Of a DNA stretch of 64,000 nt, positions 1-8,020 are shown in pieces (position 1 is the stretch's first letter; each line of letters opens with the position of its first letter). The position numbers were made by a program, and so were the translations under genes. Where the stretch lies: the NCBI GenBank assembly GCA_934130085.1, contig CAKOXK010000003.1, forward strand, positions 1 to 64,000. Reading direction: 5' to 3'. Source of the DNA: an uncultured Clostridia bacterium (GTDB lineage: Bacteria; Bacillota; Clostridia; TANB77; CAG-508). The notes beneath the pieces were generated by a model that did no database searches, had not been told where the DNA came from, and saw only the letters and a program-made list of their open reading frames with translations.

Positions 1-45
1 ATGTCCCCTGTTCAATACAGAGAACATTCCCAGTTAGTAGCCTAA
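1..45 (+). CDS. C-terminal end of an IS3-family transposase (partial)
   Basis: The first 15 codons of the window read MSPVQYREHSQLVA and then stop. In IS3/IS150-type integrase-core transposases a SPVQYR-like motif close to the C-terminus is typical. The rest of the gene would lie left of the window. The assignment is supported by the insertion-sequence-like terminal repeat that follows a few bases later. The fragment alone is short, so the exact IS group cannot be named. Confidence 0.6.
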   Translation: MSPVQYREHSQLVA

Positions 46-50
46 TTTAT

Positions 51-74
51 ACTGTCCAACATTTTGGGTTCAGT
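51..74. repeat. Right terminal inverted repeat of an IS3-type element
   Basis: The stretch containing TGTCCAAC, then TTTTGGG, then TCAGT just after the transposase stop codon resembles the ends of IS3/IS150-group elements. It marks the boundary of the element; the matching left end would be outside the window. Confidence 0.5.
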
Positions 75-293
75 ACATTCAAATTTATCTGCTTTTATTT
101 TGTGCCATGTGCAAATTAAATGCTATTTGTTACACAAACCTTTGAAAAACATTGATGTGTCGGCATTCTTTCTTGTCATGCTTCACTCAACATTTTCTAA
201 AATTTTTTTACATTTTGTATTTTGTAGTCAATTTGTTACACATTTTGTATCACAAAATAATAGGAAATGCTTGATATACAAATAACTTGGCAG

Positions 294-311
294 GTCGCCT
301 CGACCATATTT
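294..311 (+). repeat. Imperfect 18-bp direct repeat, left copy (possible att site)
   Basis: GTCGCCTCGACCATATTT here matches GTCACCTCGACAATATTT at 6080-6097 in 16 of 18 positions and in the same orientation. The two copies bracket a block of mobile remnants and cargo-like genes. They could be the ends of an old integrated element, but no integrase is linked to them. Confidence 0.3.
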
Positions 312-367
312 AGAACTGTTTTCAATAAAATCCGAAAGAACTTGAAAGCAGTTTTTATTATATAAAG

Positions 368-405
368 ATACTATTTTCTAGGGTTTTAGAGAATAGTATT
401 TTTTT
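368..405 (+). terminator. Rho-independent terminator
   Basis: ATACTATT(T)TCT at 368-379 pairs with AGA(G)AATAGTAT at 388-399 and is followed by a run of T. The surrounding stretch 75-425 holds no convincing gene; it is AT-rich spacer between the IS end and the scraps downstream. Confidence 0.6.
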
Positions 406-427
406 GGTTCAATTCTAAAAAAATCAT

Positions 428-568
428 TGGATAGATGAAGATAACAATGTTTATCTAATTTTTACAAGAAAAGTTAAATTATCAGATAAAACAGTAACTG
501 AAATCATTCAAAATATTAATGCAAGTAAATCTTGTTCAATTATTGGATATATTGGAAAATACACCTAA
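428..568 (+). pseudogene. Unrecognised coding remnant
   Basis: This stretch can be read for 46 codons without interruption (WIDEDNNVYLIFTRKVKLSD and onward) and ends in a stop, but it has no start codon or ribosome binding site. Further coding-like fragments in other frames follow up to about 740. It looks like the decayed remainder of a gene upstream of the TnpV remnant. The family is not recognised. Confidence 0.3.
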
Positions 569-767
569 CAAACTGAGATAATAGATGTTTCAGAAAAGTT
601 TGTAAAAGAAAAAAGTTTCTTAAATGGTTGTGTCATAAATTTTCATATCCTTGCGAGGATGACCTTATAAGAGATTTTAATAACCGTATATTAATTTTAA
701 AAAGCAACTCAATACAAGCCATTTTGAGAAGGAAGATAATGAAATAGATTTTGAAATGTAGAAAAAT

Positions 768-1050
768 ATGAAAATAGATTATAAAAAATGTGGAGATTAC
801 TATATTTCTAACTTAGTAATCTCCAATACTAAAAATTATGAATTAGGAAAGTATGGAAGAATGAGATTAAATTATTTAAAAACTCAAAGGAAAGCAAAAT
901 ATACAATATTACTAATGGAAGATAAATTAAGTAAGCACTTACAGGAAATTGATAAAACAGCAACTAATAGATATAACATGCTAATAAAACAATTGGCAGA
1001 ACAGGAAAATATCACAGAAGAATTAAAAGCCATAAATCAACTCGTTTGTT
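768..1050 (+). pseudogene. TnpV-family transposon protein, truncated at the C-terminus
   Basis: The first ~93 residues match the pattern of TnpV, a small protein of unknown function carried on clostridial mobile elements. The features are a GDYYI(S/P)(N/D)L start, a central GRMRLNYLKTQRKAKY block, and LIKQLAEQENITEELKAINQ before the break. In intact TnpV this is followed by W/NNIRNRAEEI-type residues. Here it runs instead into sequence that is the antisense of the neighbouring gene. The frame stays open to 1169, but that tail is shadow sequence. The copy is therefore a truncated fossil, cut at about 1045. Confidence 0.6.
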
Positions 1051-1087
1051 TCTTTCCTCAATTTTTTCAATCTCTGTTTCTAAATTA

Positions 1088-2861
1088 TTACTCTCCGTTA
1101 AAGCTTACTCTTTCCATTTTTTTATTATTTTTCGCATTAATAATATTTTTATATTTAGTAATGTTTTGAGATAGTTCCTCAATTACTGATTGTTCATAAT
1201 TAGTAACATTATTAATATCTAATATATCTTTTCTCTCATCTCCTGAAAGATAGTACCATTTTTTAGCTATCTCTGATATTTCCACCTTTCTTTTTTGTTC
1301 TTTTTCAGTAAGTTTTATTTTATTTTCAAAGTAATTATAAAAATCTAAAAATATTGTTTTCACTTCATCTTCTGTAACTTCATATATTTTTAATAATTCT
1401 TCCTTCTCTGCTTCTTCAAAAACATTTGCTTTAAATGCTTCTGCTATTTCATAAAGTAATAATTTTCTTTGTAAATTTTCAACTTCATCATAACTCTTTA
1501 TTGTACACTCTTCTTCCTGATCAGTTACATAAAATGTACTCTTGAAAGCATCATATTCATCTTTCATATTTTCATCAGTTAATACACTATATAATTCGTG
1601 CATCCAATCATAATCCACGTTTGCTTCTTTAGAGTTTCTTCTTAATACATATTCTTCCAATGCATCATTTAAAGATATATTTTCTTTTCTCATATACGAA
1701 ACTACTCTTTGACTATTGACGTTATTGTTTAATAATAAATGTTTTAATAATAATCCATATTTTTCATATATCCAACTTGATGGAATTTCTTGTCCCTTTT
1801 CTTTATAATGTTTAATTGCCTCTTCTATTGTTTTTCCATAAGTATTAATTGAATAATATATACACGAAAAATTCAGTCCATTTTCAATACAATATTCAAG
1901 TAACGATTGTCCATTTGGTAATAATAACTTTTTATTTGACATTGGACTTTTTCTTGTTTTTTTAGTTTTTGACTTTTTTATGTCATCAATCTTCATTCCA
2001 GAATTCAACATATTTAACAATTCAGATTCTTTTATTCCTAAAACAATTGATAAATCTGACAAACTTAATTCTGTATTTCTGATTGTTACTTTTTGATTTC
2101 TACTTCTCTGGATTTTTGCCATATAAACTGCTTTATCAATATTACCATATTTTTTGTAATATCTATCCAATGTAGTTTCTGCTACTCCTTCATCTTTAGC
2201 TATTGTTCTTAAAAACTTCAATTCACCTTTATACTCGATTCTACTACTTTCATATTCGTCCTTTTTTTGATAATATTGTTTTACTGCCTCATAAATATCT
2301 CCTGTTCGTTCATAATATTTTTTTAATGAAGTTTTACTTAGACCGCGCTTTTCTTGATATTTCTGTTATAGTTAGTTTTTCTCCATTATATTCAATTTTG
2401 GATTCTTCTAATTTTCTTCTTAATTCTTTGCATTCATTTACAGCTAAATAAATATCTTCATATTTATCATAATATTTTTTTAATGTGTCTCCTTTTATTC
2501 CTTCTCTTTGAGCAATAGCATTAATTGTCAGCATTTCTCCATTATATTCATATTTATTAACTTTACATCTTTTTATTGCTTTATAAATATCTCCTGTTTG
2601 TTCATAATATTTTTTTAATGTTTTAGCATCTTTTATTCTCTCTTTTTCCGCTATTGTTTGTATTGCTAATGATTCTCCATTATATTCAATTAAACTTTCA
2701 TTTTTCTCTTCTATTATTTTTCTACAAATTTTTTCTGCTTCATAAATATCTTGAAATTTATCAAAATGCTTTTGTAGAGTATCTCTACTGACACCTATTT
2801 TTAATGCAATAGCTCTCATAGATAGCATTTCACCATAGAATTCAATTTTATCATTTAACAT
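1088..2861 (-). pseudogene. Protein built of repeated HTH-like modules, split by a frameshift
   Basis: Two minus-strand reading frames (2334-2861 and 1088-2221) belong to one gene. The N-terminal part holds four, and the junction a fifth, copy of a 45-55 residue module: IEYNGE-L-x-IxxIA, then a short helix, then TLKKYY, then GDIYxAVxxC. This resembles stacked helix-turn-helix units. The fourth module is cut at ITEIS around 2355-2362. Its missing half, (Q)EKRGLSKTSLKKYYERTGD, continues in another frame between 2334 and 2222, so a single base is missing. The C-terminal ~300 residues are acidic, helical and unrecognised. The start has a fair SD (AAGGATGG). A recoding frameshift is possible but no slippery site is visible; decay or a sequencing indel is simpler. 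The function is unknown; DNA binding is inferred from the modules only. Confidence 0.55.
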
Positions 2862-2946
2862 ATTGAACCATCCTTAAATTTAAACTATTCCATTATAATT
2901 ATATCATAATTAGACATTTTTTTCAAATATCTCCTTTTTTGTCAAA

Positions 2947-2980
2947 AAAAAAGTACCTCACCTCCCGTAAGATACTTTTT
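2947..2980. terminator. Bidirectional rho-independent terminator
   Basis: AAAAAGTA and TACTTTTT flank a partly paired CTCAC/GTAAG stem. The A-run on one side and T-run on the other allow use in both directions. It sits just downstream of the transglutaminase-like gene. Confidence 0.6.
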
Positions 2981-2996
2981 ATTAACCAACTGCAAA

Positions 2997-3470
2997 TTAT
3001 TGCAGTTTACAATTAGATAAAAATTCCTTGAAAAAAGCCTCCTCTCCATTAATTCCAAAAACATCATAATGTGAAATCTCATGTCGAATTGCATTTTTTA
3101 CAAATTCGTTATATGGAATACACATATGTTTGTCAACAGTTCCTGCTTTTATATCCATCACTGGATCAGCAATAACTTTATCTCCTTTCTCATTAAAGTA
3201 CAACACACTGCAATGATTTCCACCATCTTCTTCAGGCGTTATTGTAAAATAACATTCAATTCCTGCTTCGTGTAATAAAGAAACAAGATACATGCTATAA
3301 TGCAAACAACAGCCCACATGATTGGCTTCAACATACATTCTCTCAGTTTCTGGCATTTCGTTTGCCTTGATGCCTGAGTATATGATGCTCATTGTATGTT
3401 CTCCAGCCTTGAATAAATCGTACTTGTTACCAGTTGTCACTATCTCGTACTGCTTTCTAATATCTTTCAT
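2997..3470 (-). CDS. Transglutaminase-like cysteine hydrolase
   Basis: A 157-residue protein with the order Cys-His-Asp expected of the transglutaminase-like (papain fold) superfamily. It has a cysteine in NHVGCCLHYSMYLVSLL near residue 54, histidine in GGNHCSVLYF near residue 86, and aspartate in KVIADPVMD near residue 101. It lacks a signal peptide, so it should act in the cytoplasm. The start is supported by GGAGG ahead of ATG. Proteins of this size occur on mobile elements and near sporulation genes; the substrate cannot be deduced. The call rests on the triad and its spacing, not on a close family match. Confidence 0.6.
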   Translation of the reverse strand: MKDIRKQYEIVTTGNKYDLFKAGEHTMSIIYSGIKANEMPETERMYVEANHVGCCLHYSMYLVSLLHEAGIECYFTITPEEDGGNHCSVLYFNEKGDKVIADPVMDIKAGTVDKHMCIPYNEFVKNAIRHEISHYDVFGINGEEAFFKEFLSNCKLQ

Positions 3471-3541
3471 AAGATATATCCTCCGTTAATTTGTATTTGA
3501 TGTTATGTTACTGCTAACTGAATAAAGCTTTCTTCTCCTTT

Positions 3542-3685
3542 CTAATTGTTAGCACTTATTTGTCCAAAAATATTTGGATTTTGTTTTTCAAAAGAAAAGC
3601 CTTCTAATCTTTCCTGTGTAACTTTGCTTCCCTCCTTTATTTTTTCTTCAAAGTATTTTATTGCTTCTTCAGAAACAATGCTAGG
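3542..3685 (-). pseudogene. C-terminal scrap of an unrecognised protein
   Basis: About 47 codons read SIVSEEAIKYFEEKIKEGSK and onward, ending with NPNIFGQISAN and a stop. An in-frame stop lies immediately upstream and there is no start codon. The composition is protein-like and distinct from the spacer. It is a leftover of a larger gene whose identity cannot be told. Confidence 0.35.
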
Positions 3686-3812
3686 TTACAATATTACACT
3701 TGCCTTTCTCCAAGTGCTTATTCTAAGTTTACGTTAACATTTATATTTTATCATAAAATATGGGAAAAGTCAATTTTTATGTAAAGTAGATGCTTAATTA
3801 TAATTATTCGTC

Positions 3813-3864
3813 AAGTAAAAAGTTAAATGCAATTCTGTAAAGTAAATGCAACTTGTAAGAAAAA
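3813..3864 (+). repeat. Dispersed ~52-bp repeat, copy 1
   Basis: A block beginning AAGTAAAAAGTTAAATGCAA and ending near ACTTGTAAGAAAAAA recurs on the opposite strand at 60619-60670 with only a few differences. Internally it contains two AAATGCAA boxes. The surrounding spacer 3686-3934 has no gene. Confidence 0.6.
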
Positions 3865-3934
3865 AAGCAAGTTTTAAGCAATATATTTGCTTAAAAACCT
3901 GTCAATAGTTTTTGATTAGTTCACCCTAAAAATA

Positions 3935-4045
3935 ATATTTTGGTCAATTGAAAAAGATATATTAAGATTTATTAATGATAGAGGTGAAGCCGGTACATCA
4001 GACTTAATGAATTACACTGGTAGATCTAAAAATACTTTTATTTGA
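3935..4045 (+). pseudogene. C-terminal HTH remnant of an AlbA/Schlafen-type ATP-binding protein
   Basis: Thirty-six codons read IFWSIEKDILRFINDRGEAG followed by TSDLMNYTGRSKNTFI and a stop. The pattern 'I..FI...G...TSDLM..TGRSK.T' is the small winged-helix tail often found at the end of AlbA_2-domain (divergent AAA-4) proteins. No start codon or upstream domain is present. It is another scrap in this eroded region. Confidence 0.35.
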
Positions 4046-4158
4046 ATGTAAAATACAATTTACAATAGACATAATATCAATCTCTTTAAGTTGTAAAATG
4101 TAATAAAATATGATAATATACTTGCTGATAATTAGTAATTTGTTTAAATGGAGAATTT

Positions 4159-4812
4159 ATGAAAAAGAAAATATTAATGATCGTGGCAATTTTTTTAATA
4201 GTATTAATAATTGTTGTTTTATATGCGTTATATCGTTTTAATTATATTCTACATAAAAAATATACTAATGAAGATTTTAATATTAAGACTTATATAAGTA
4301 AAACTGATAAAGATAATGATGGTATAGATGATCAAACTGATATATTAAATAATGTAAGGAATTATATAAAAACAAATCCTAAATATAAAAGTAAATATTA
4401 TGCTACAGGTTATCCAAATGATGAATATGGTGTATGTACCGATGTTGTTGCATTTGGATTAAAAGGCGCAGGTTATGATTTAATGAATTTAGTAAATGAA
4501 CATATAAAATCAAATAGAAATTTATATGATATTGATGTTATAGATAAAAATATTGATTTTAGAAGAGTACAAAATTTAAAAGTATATTTAGACAATAATG
4601 CAATTGTTTTAACAAATGATATTAATAAAATAAAAGAATGGCAAGGTGGAGATATTGTTGTATTTAAAAATCATATTGGTATAGTATCTGATAAGAGGAA
4701 TAAAAAAGGTATTTCTTTTATAATTCATCATGCTAATCCTTATCAAAGATATTATGAAGAAGATATTTTAGAATATCGTAATGATATTATCGGTCATTAT
4801 AGAATTATTTAA
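4159..4812 (+). CDS. DUF1287 family protein, membrane anchored
   Basis: A 217-residue protein with one N-terminal membrane segment (about residues 5-24), so the rest should face outside the cell. Residues ~58-217 follow the DUF1287 pattern. It has a Cys in GVCTDVVAFGLKGAGYDL, then NIDFRRVQNL, then WQGGDIVVF, HIGIVSD, the His of FIIHHANP and a closing IGHYR. DUF1287 members resemble NlpC/P60-type cysteine hydrolases, and these Cys and His residues would be the catalytic pair. DKDNDGIDD at about residue 50 is a calcium-loop-like DxDxDG motif. A cell-wall-related hydrolase role is inferred. GGAGAATTT before the ATG is a usable RBS. Confidence 0.75.
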   Translation: MKKKILMIVAIFLIVLIIVVLYALYRFNYILHKKYTNEDFNIKTYISKTDKDNDGIDDQTDILNNVRNYIKTNPKYKSKYYATGYPNDEYGVCTDVVAFGLKGAGYDLMNLVNEHIKSNRNLYDIDVIDKNIDFRRVQNLKVYLDNNAIVLTNDINKIKEWQGGDIVVFKNHIGIVSDKRNKKGISFIIHHANPYQRYYEEDILEYRNDIIGHYRII

Positions 4813-4933
4813 TTAAATCAATTTTAACACCTCCAGGTAGTCTTTTTTGTGTATATTTTTTTGCTACCATTTTTGTTAAACTTTTATAGTACTAATATTA
4901 GATAATAGAATTTTTCTTGTATAAAATTTCTAA

Positions 4934-5050
4934 AAATGTGAAACAATATTTGTAAATATTTCAAAAAGAGTTTCACATTTCTTAAATTTTATGTTATAAT
5001 ATAAATGTGAAACAAAAATCATAATTATATATTAAAAAAGTTTCACATTT
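4934..5050 (+). promoter_or_regulatory. Two inverted-repeat operator pairs around the fic promoter
   Basis: The 11-mer AAATGTGAAAC occurs at 4934-4944 and 5003-5013. Its exact reverse complement GTTTCACATTT occurs at 4970-4980 and 5040-5050. Each pair encloses 25-26 bp and the two pairs are ~70 bp apart. A promoter fits between them: -35 TTTCAC at 4971-4976, 18-bp spacer, -10 TATAAT at 4995-5000. The -35 lies inside one operator arm and the last arm ends just before the SD AAAGGAG. This layout suggests tight repression, possibly by looping. The regulator is not identified. Confidence 0.7.
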
Positions 5051-5066
5051 ATAAAGGAGTGATCTT

Positions 5067-5999
5067 ATGGAAGAAAAGTATGAAATTATGAATCTTCTTC
5101 AAAACAAACAAACATTAACTAAAGAATTGAATAATTTGATATATGGCTCTGTTGAAATTAGAGAAAAAGATTCTAATAAATATATATATGTACATTACAG
5201 AGAAGATGGAATATTACTTACAAAATATGTTGGAGAATATTCTGATAATTTATATAATTTAATATTGAATAATAGTATTAAAGCAAAAGAATTGAAAAAA
5301 GAAATTAAGAAAATTGAAAAAAAATTAAAACAATTTAATTATATTGATGAGGAACTTAGTCCACAAGTAGAAATAAATATAGATTTTGCTAAAAGACATT
5401 TAGTAGATACTATTTATAAACAAGCGATTTTAGAAGGTGTTGCAACAACTTTTGCAGATACAGAAAGTATTATAGAGGGTGGAAAAATTAATAATATGTC
5501 TTCAGAAGATGTTTTGAAAATTGTTAATTTGAAACATGCTTGGGAATTTATATTAAATAAAAATGTAATATTGTCAGACACAAATTTTCCATTATTATGC
5601 GAAATAAATAAATTGGTTCAAGAAGGATTTTACTATAGTGCAGGAAAAATTAGAACTGTTCCAGTAAGTATTGGTGGAACAAAATGGACTCCTGAATTGC
5701 CAATAGAAAGTATAATAAAAGAAGAATTAGATGATATATTTAATAAAAAAATAAGTGATATAGATAAAGCTATTGAAATTTTATTATATATTATGAAAAA
5801 ACAAATATTTATAGATGGAAATAAAAGAACATCTATAATATTTGCAAATCATTATTTAATATCAAAGGGAAAAGGAATTATTGTAATTCCAGCAGAATTA
5901 ACAGATGAATATAAAGATTTATTAATTAGTTATTATGAGGGAAAAGATAAAACAAAAATTAAAAAGTTTTTAAAAGAAAAATGTTTTATGAAAATATAG
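5067..5999 (+). CDS. Fic/Doc-family protein with a His-to-Gln active site
   Basis: A 310-residue protein. Residues ~20-92 form an N-terminal region (REKDSNKYIYVHYRED, YVGEYSDNLYN, then a Lys/Glu coiled segment) typical of a clostridial Fic subfamily. The Fic domain follows at ~105-300, with ESIIEGG near 133-139 at the position of an inhibitory helix and KQIFIDGNKRTSIIFAN at 245-261 in place of HxFxDGNKR. The catalytic histidine is Gln246, so ordinary AMP transfer is doubtful. I recall related proteins with the same Q, which argues against a chance mutation. It is transcribed alone from a doubly palindromic operator, as toxin-like or stress genes often are. The SD AAAGGAG fixes the start. Confidence 0.75.
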   Translation: MEEKYEIMNLLQNKQTLTKELNNLIYGSVEIREKDSNKYIYVHYREDGILLTKYVGEYSDNLYNLILNNSIKAKELKKEIKKIEKKLKQFNYIDEELSPQVEINIDFAKRHLVDTIYKQAILEGVATTFADTESIIEGGKINNMSSEDVLKIVNLKHAWEFILNKNVILSDTNFPLLCEINKLVQEGFYYSAGKIRTVPVSIGGTKWTPELPIESIIKEELDDIFNKKISDIDKAIEILLYIMKKQIFIDGNKRTSIIFANHYLISKGKGIIVIPAELTDEYKDLLISYYEGKDKTKIKKFLKEKCFMKI

Positions 6000-6079
6000 G
6001 AATTCATATATGCAGTCAAAGTACAGTCACAAAGTTTCAATATATTGATATTACTTCACTTTGAAAAGATATAAGAGTA

Positions 6080-6097
6080 GTCACCTCGACAATATTT
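6080..6097 (+). repeat. Imperfect 18-bp direct repeat, right copy (possible att site)
   Basis: Matches the copy at 294-311 in 16 of 18 bases. It lies directly after the fic gene and before a terminator. Confidence 0.3.
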
Positions 6098-6101
6098 TAT
6101 T

Positions 6102-6133
6102 AAAAAGCAGGCATTTTTTAATGTCCGCTTTTT
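6102..6133. terminator. Rho-independent terminator between fic and the nucleotidyltransferase
   Basis: AAAAAGC pairs with GCTTTTT, with an imperfect GGCATT/AATGTCC inner stem. It lies between convergent genes and can serve both. Confidence 0.55.
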
Positions 6134-6160
6134 GTTACACAATCTTAATACCAGTATGAA

Positions 6161-6550
6161 CTAATATATATTTTCTTTTAAGTATTTTCTAATGTTCTCT
6201 ATATCTTTTTGATCTTTTGGAGCGTTTCTTTTTTCTTTAAATGCTAAAATTGTCCTCAAATCTTCTACGGGATATCCATCTTGATATTTCATTTTAAATT
6301 TCGTTTTGTCATTTGGAATTATTTCAATATCTTTTGAAATGTGATAAAATCCGCACTCGTTTTTATCATTATCAGTTAGATTATATTTTATTTTTAATTC
6401 ATTAAACAACTGATACGAAACACATAAATCTAGGTCTCCTGCCAATTCTCTTAATCCATATAATAGCAATGATCCACTTGATAAAATATAATATTCTGTT
6501 TTCGGTAGTTCTAAAGAGTTTAATAAATTCAATAATTCTTCTTTATTCAT
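6161..6550 (-). CDS. Small nucleotidyltransferase-fold protein
   Basis: A 129-residue protein. The segment ILSSGSLLLYGLRELAGDLDL near residues 22-42 is the GS...D-x-D signature of the polymerase-beta-type nucleotidyltransferase fold, and EIIP near residue 76 could supply the third acidic position. Small members of this fold act as MNT-type antitoxins, AbiEii-like toxins or uncharacterised proteins. No HEPN partner lies next to it, so a toxin-antitoxin role is not shown. The SD AAGGAAAG precedes the ATG. Three phased direct repeats lie upstream and may control it. Confidence 0.6.
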   Translation of the reverse strand: MNKEELLNLLNSLELPKTEYYILSSGSLLLYGLRELAGDLDLCVSYQLFNELKIKYNLTDNDKNECGFYHISKDIEIIPNDKTKFKMKYQDGYPVEDLRTILAFKEKRNAPKDQKDIENIRKYLKENIY

Positions 6551-6612
6551 ACAACTTTCCTTCTTTTTTATTCATTTATAATTTAATAATTAATACCATA
6601 TTTTCAAGTATA

Positions 6613-6690
6613 TCACAAAATTACATTCATTTTTAAGTGTTTTTTCACAAAATTGCATTGTCTTTTGCCCTCTTTTTCACAAAATTTCAT
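6613..6690 (-). promoter_or_regulatory. Three 14-bp direct repeats with exact 32-bp period
   Basis: TCACAAAATT(A/G/T)CAT occurs at 6613-6626, 6645-6658 and 6677-6690. The single variable base is at the same position each time and the start-to-start distance is exactly 32 bp. This places three sites on nearly the same face of the helix, 63-140 bp upstream of the nucleotidyltransferase start. A TGTGATATACT extended -10-like box overlaps the proximal copy on the minus strand. It looks like an activator or repressor array. Confidence 0.6.
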
Positions 6691-6781
6691 CAGTTATATT
6701 GCTTTATTCCAAATATTTATAATTTTTTTGTTAAATTTATGTTTAGTATAATCTATTTTAGTTTTGTCTTTTAAAATGCAA

Positions 6782-6811
6782 CATCACAGTTCCCAATCGG
6801 AAACTGTGATG
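6782..6811. terminator. Terminator hairpin
   Basis: CATCACAGTT at 6782-6791 pairs perfectly with AACTGTGATG at 6802-6811. It sits just downstream of the 328-residue gene on the minus strand. Confidence 0.65.
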
Positions 6812-6831
6812 CAAAATTCATACATTATTTT

Positions 6832-7818
6832 TTAATAAAGTGTATTTATTTCAATCATATTGTTAACAATCCTATTCTTTATTTCCTTGATGCTCTTTTT
6901 CAAGTACTTAATCATTACTTCAATTTGATCGTCAGTTACAGGTTTTGCCTCCTCTTTTTTGTCATTAGACCACGTCAGCCCCGTTTTTAAGCTGATATTT
7001 AAGTTGATATCTTTAGAACTATGTCTATAGCTTTTGCTATTTTCTTTGTAATAAAGATAAACCACTTCGTCAGTTTTATTGCCATTATTATCCTTTCCAT
7101 CTTCATAATAATGCAATATTTCAATATAGCACTTTGTTTTATTTCTTGGAATCTTCATAGATGTCTTGTACCACCAACTATTTCCCCTTTTTTCTAGCGA
7201 CAAAATCGCCGAATCATTAGTCAGCTGCAAATATGTATAATGTTCTTTTTCCCAATCTACTGGCTCACTTGCCAGGTGCCTCCGAATACGATTAGGGTCA
7301 TCTACCAGGTTAATGTCTATAACATCCACATACTGGTTAGGTTCTTTGAATTTAAATTTCGGATTACCAAATGGATTTACAATATTGCTATATTCAGTAA
7401 GCAATTCATAAAGTATTTCCATTTTTGTTAAATGAATGTTATGAAAAATAAAACCAACATTACTCTTAAGAGCTTCACATTCAGTGAGTTCTTTGTAGGT
7501 TTTATTTGTCAGTTTCTCAACCATCCTTTTGTTATAATTTTCGTCAAGCATTGATACTAACGTCATCAACCCTTTTACTGAGTGTATTTCCCCATGCAGA
7601 AAATGATCTTTTTCAGGGCTTCTCTCTCCAAGTTCTGCAATCGCACGGTTCATGATTTCTTCAGGTACTCTTTTTTCTCTCAGAAGAACATAATCATTAT
7701 CAACATAAACAAAGTAAGTTCCCTTAATTTCAAAGCATGTGTCAAAAAATCGATCATATAAACTTTTTACTCCATATGCCTCCATTGCTACCATAAATTC
7801 CCGATATCCAATTTTCAT
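6832..7818 (-). CDS. Uncharacterised protein, 328 residues
   Basis: No family is recognised. The protein is soluble, without signal peptide or membrane segments. The middle (residues ~165-250) is rich in aromatic residues and looks beta-stranded. The last ~40 residues (QIEVMIKYLKKSIKEIKNRI) look helical. A strong SD (AAGGAGG) supports the start at MKIGYREF. GC content and codon use are slightly higher than in the neighbouring scraps, so it may have arrived separately. It is monocistronic with its own terminator. Confidence 0.55.
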   Translation of the reverse strand: MKIGYREFMVAMEAYGVKSLYDRFFDTCFEIKGTYFVYVDNDYVLLREKRVPEEIMNRAIAELGERSPEKDHFLHGEIHSVKGLMTLVSMLDENYNKRMVEKLTNKTYKELTECEALKSNVGFIFHNIHLTKMEILYELLTEYSNIVNPFGNPKFKFKEPNQYVDVIDINLVDDPNRIRRHLASEPVDWEKEHYTYLQLTNDSAILSLEKRGNSWWYKTSMKIPRNKTKCYIEILHYYEDGKDNNGNKTDEVVYLYYKENSKSYRHSSKDINLNISLKTGLTWSNDKKEEAKPVTDDQIEVMIKYLKKSIKEIKNRIVNNMIEINTLY

Positions 7819-8020
7819 ATAAAGTCCTCCTTGTATGATGTAATTAATTGTATGAATTTTTCATGTACTTCATGAATACCTTAATTATACATTGTTTTAC
7901 ATAAAATTTCAAGTATTCTAGTAGTAGAAAACTCCTGCTATATCTACAACTAGAGAACTATGCCCAAACCATTACTACAAGATTCACCTTAATTTGTATG
8001 TTATTTCATTTTATATTGAT

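Noticed and set aside
64..285. 73-residue plus-strand open frame after the IS end
   Set aside because: No SD, biased composition, and it begins inside the IS terminal repeat; no family resemblance.
2334..2362. Programmed ribosomal frameshift in the HTH-module gene
   Set aside because: No slippery heptamer, downstream pseudoknot or internal SD could be seen; a one-base deletion accounts for the break.
6613..6690. Possible mini CRISPR array (three regularly spaced repeats)
   Set aside because: Repeats are only 14 bp, unit length is 32 bp, there are just three, and no cas gene is in the window. A regulator site array fits better.
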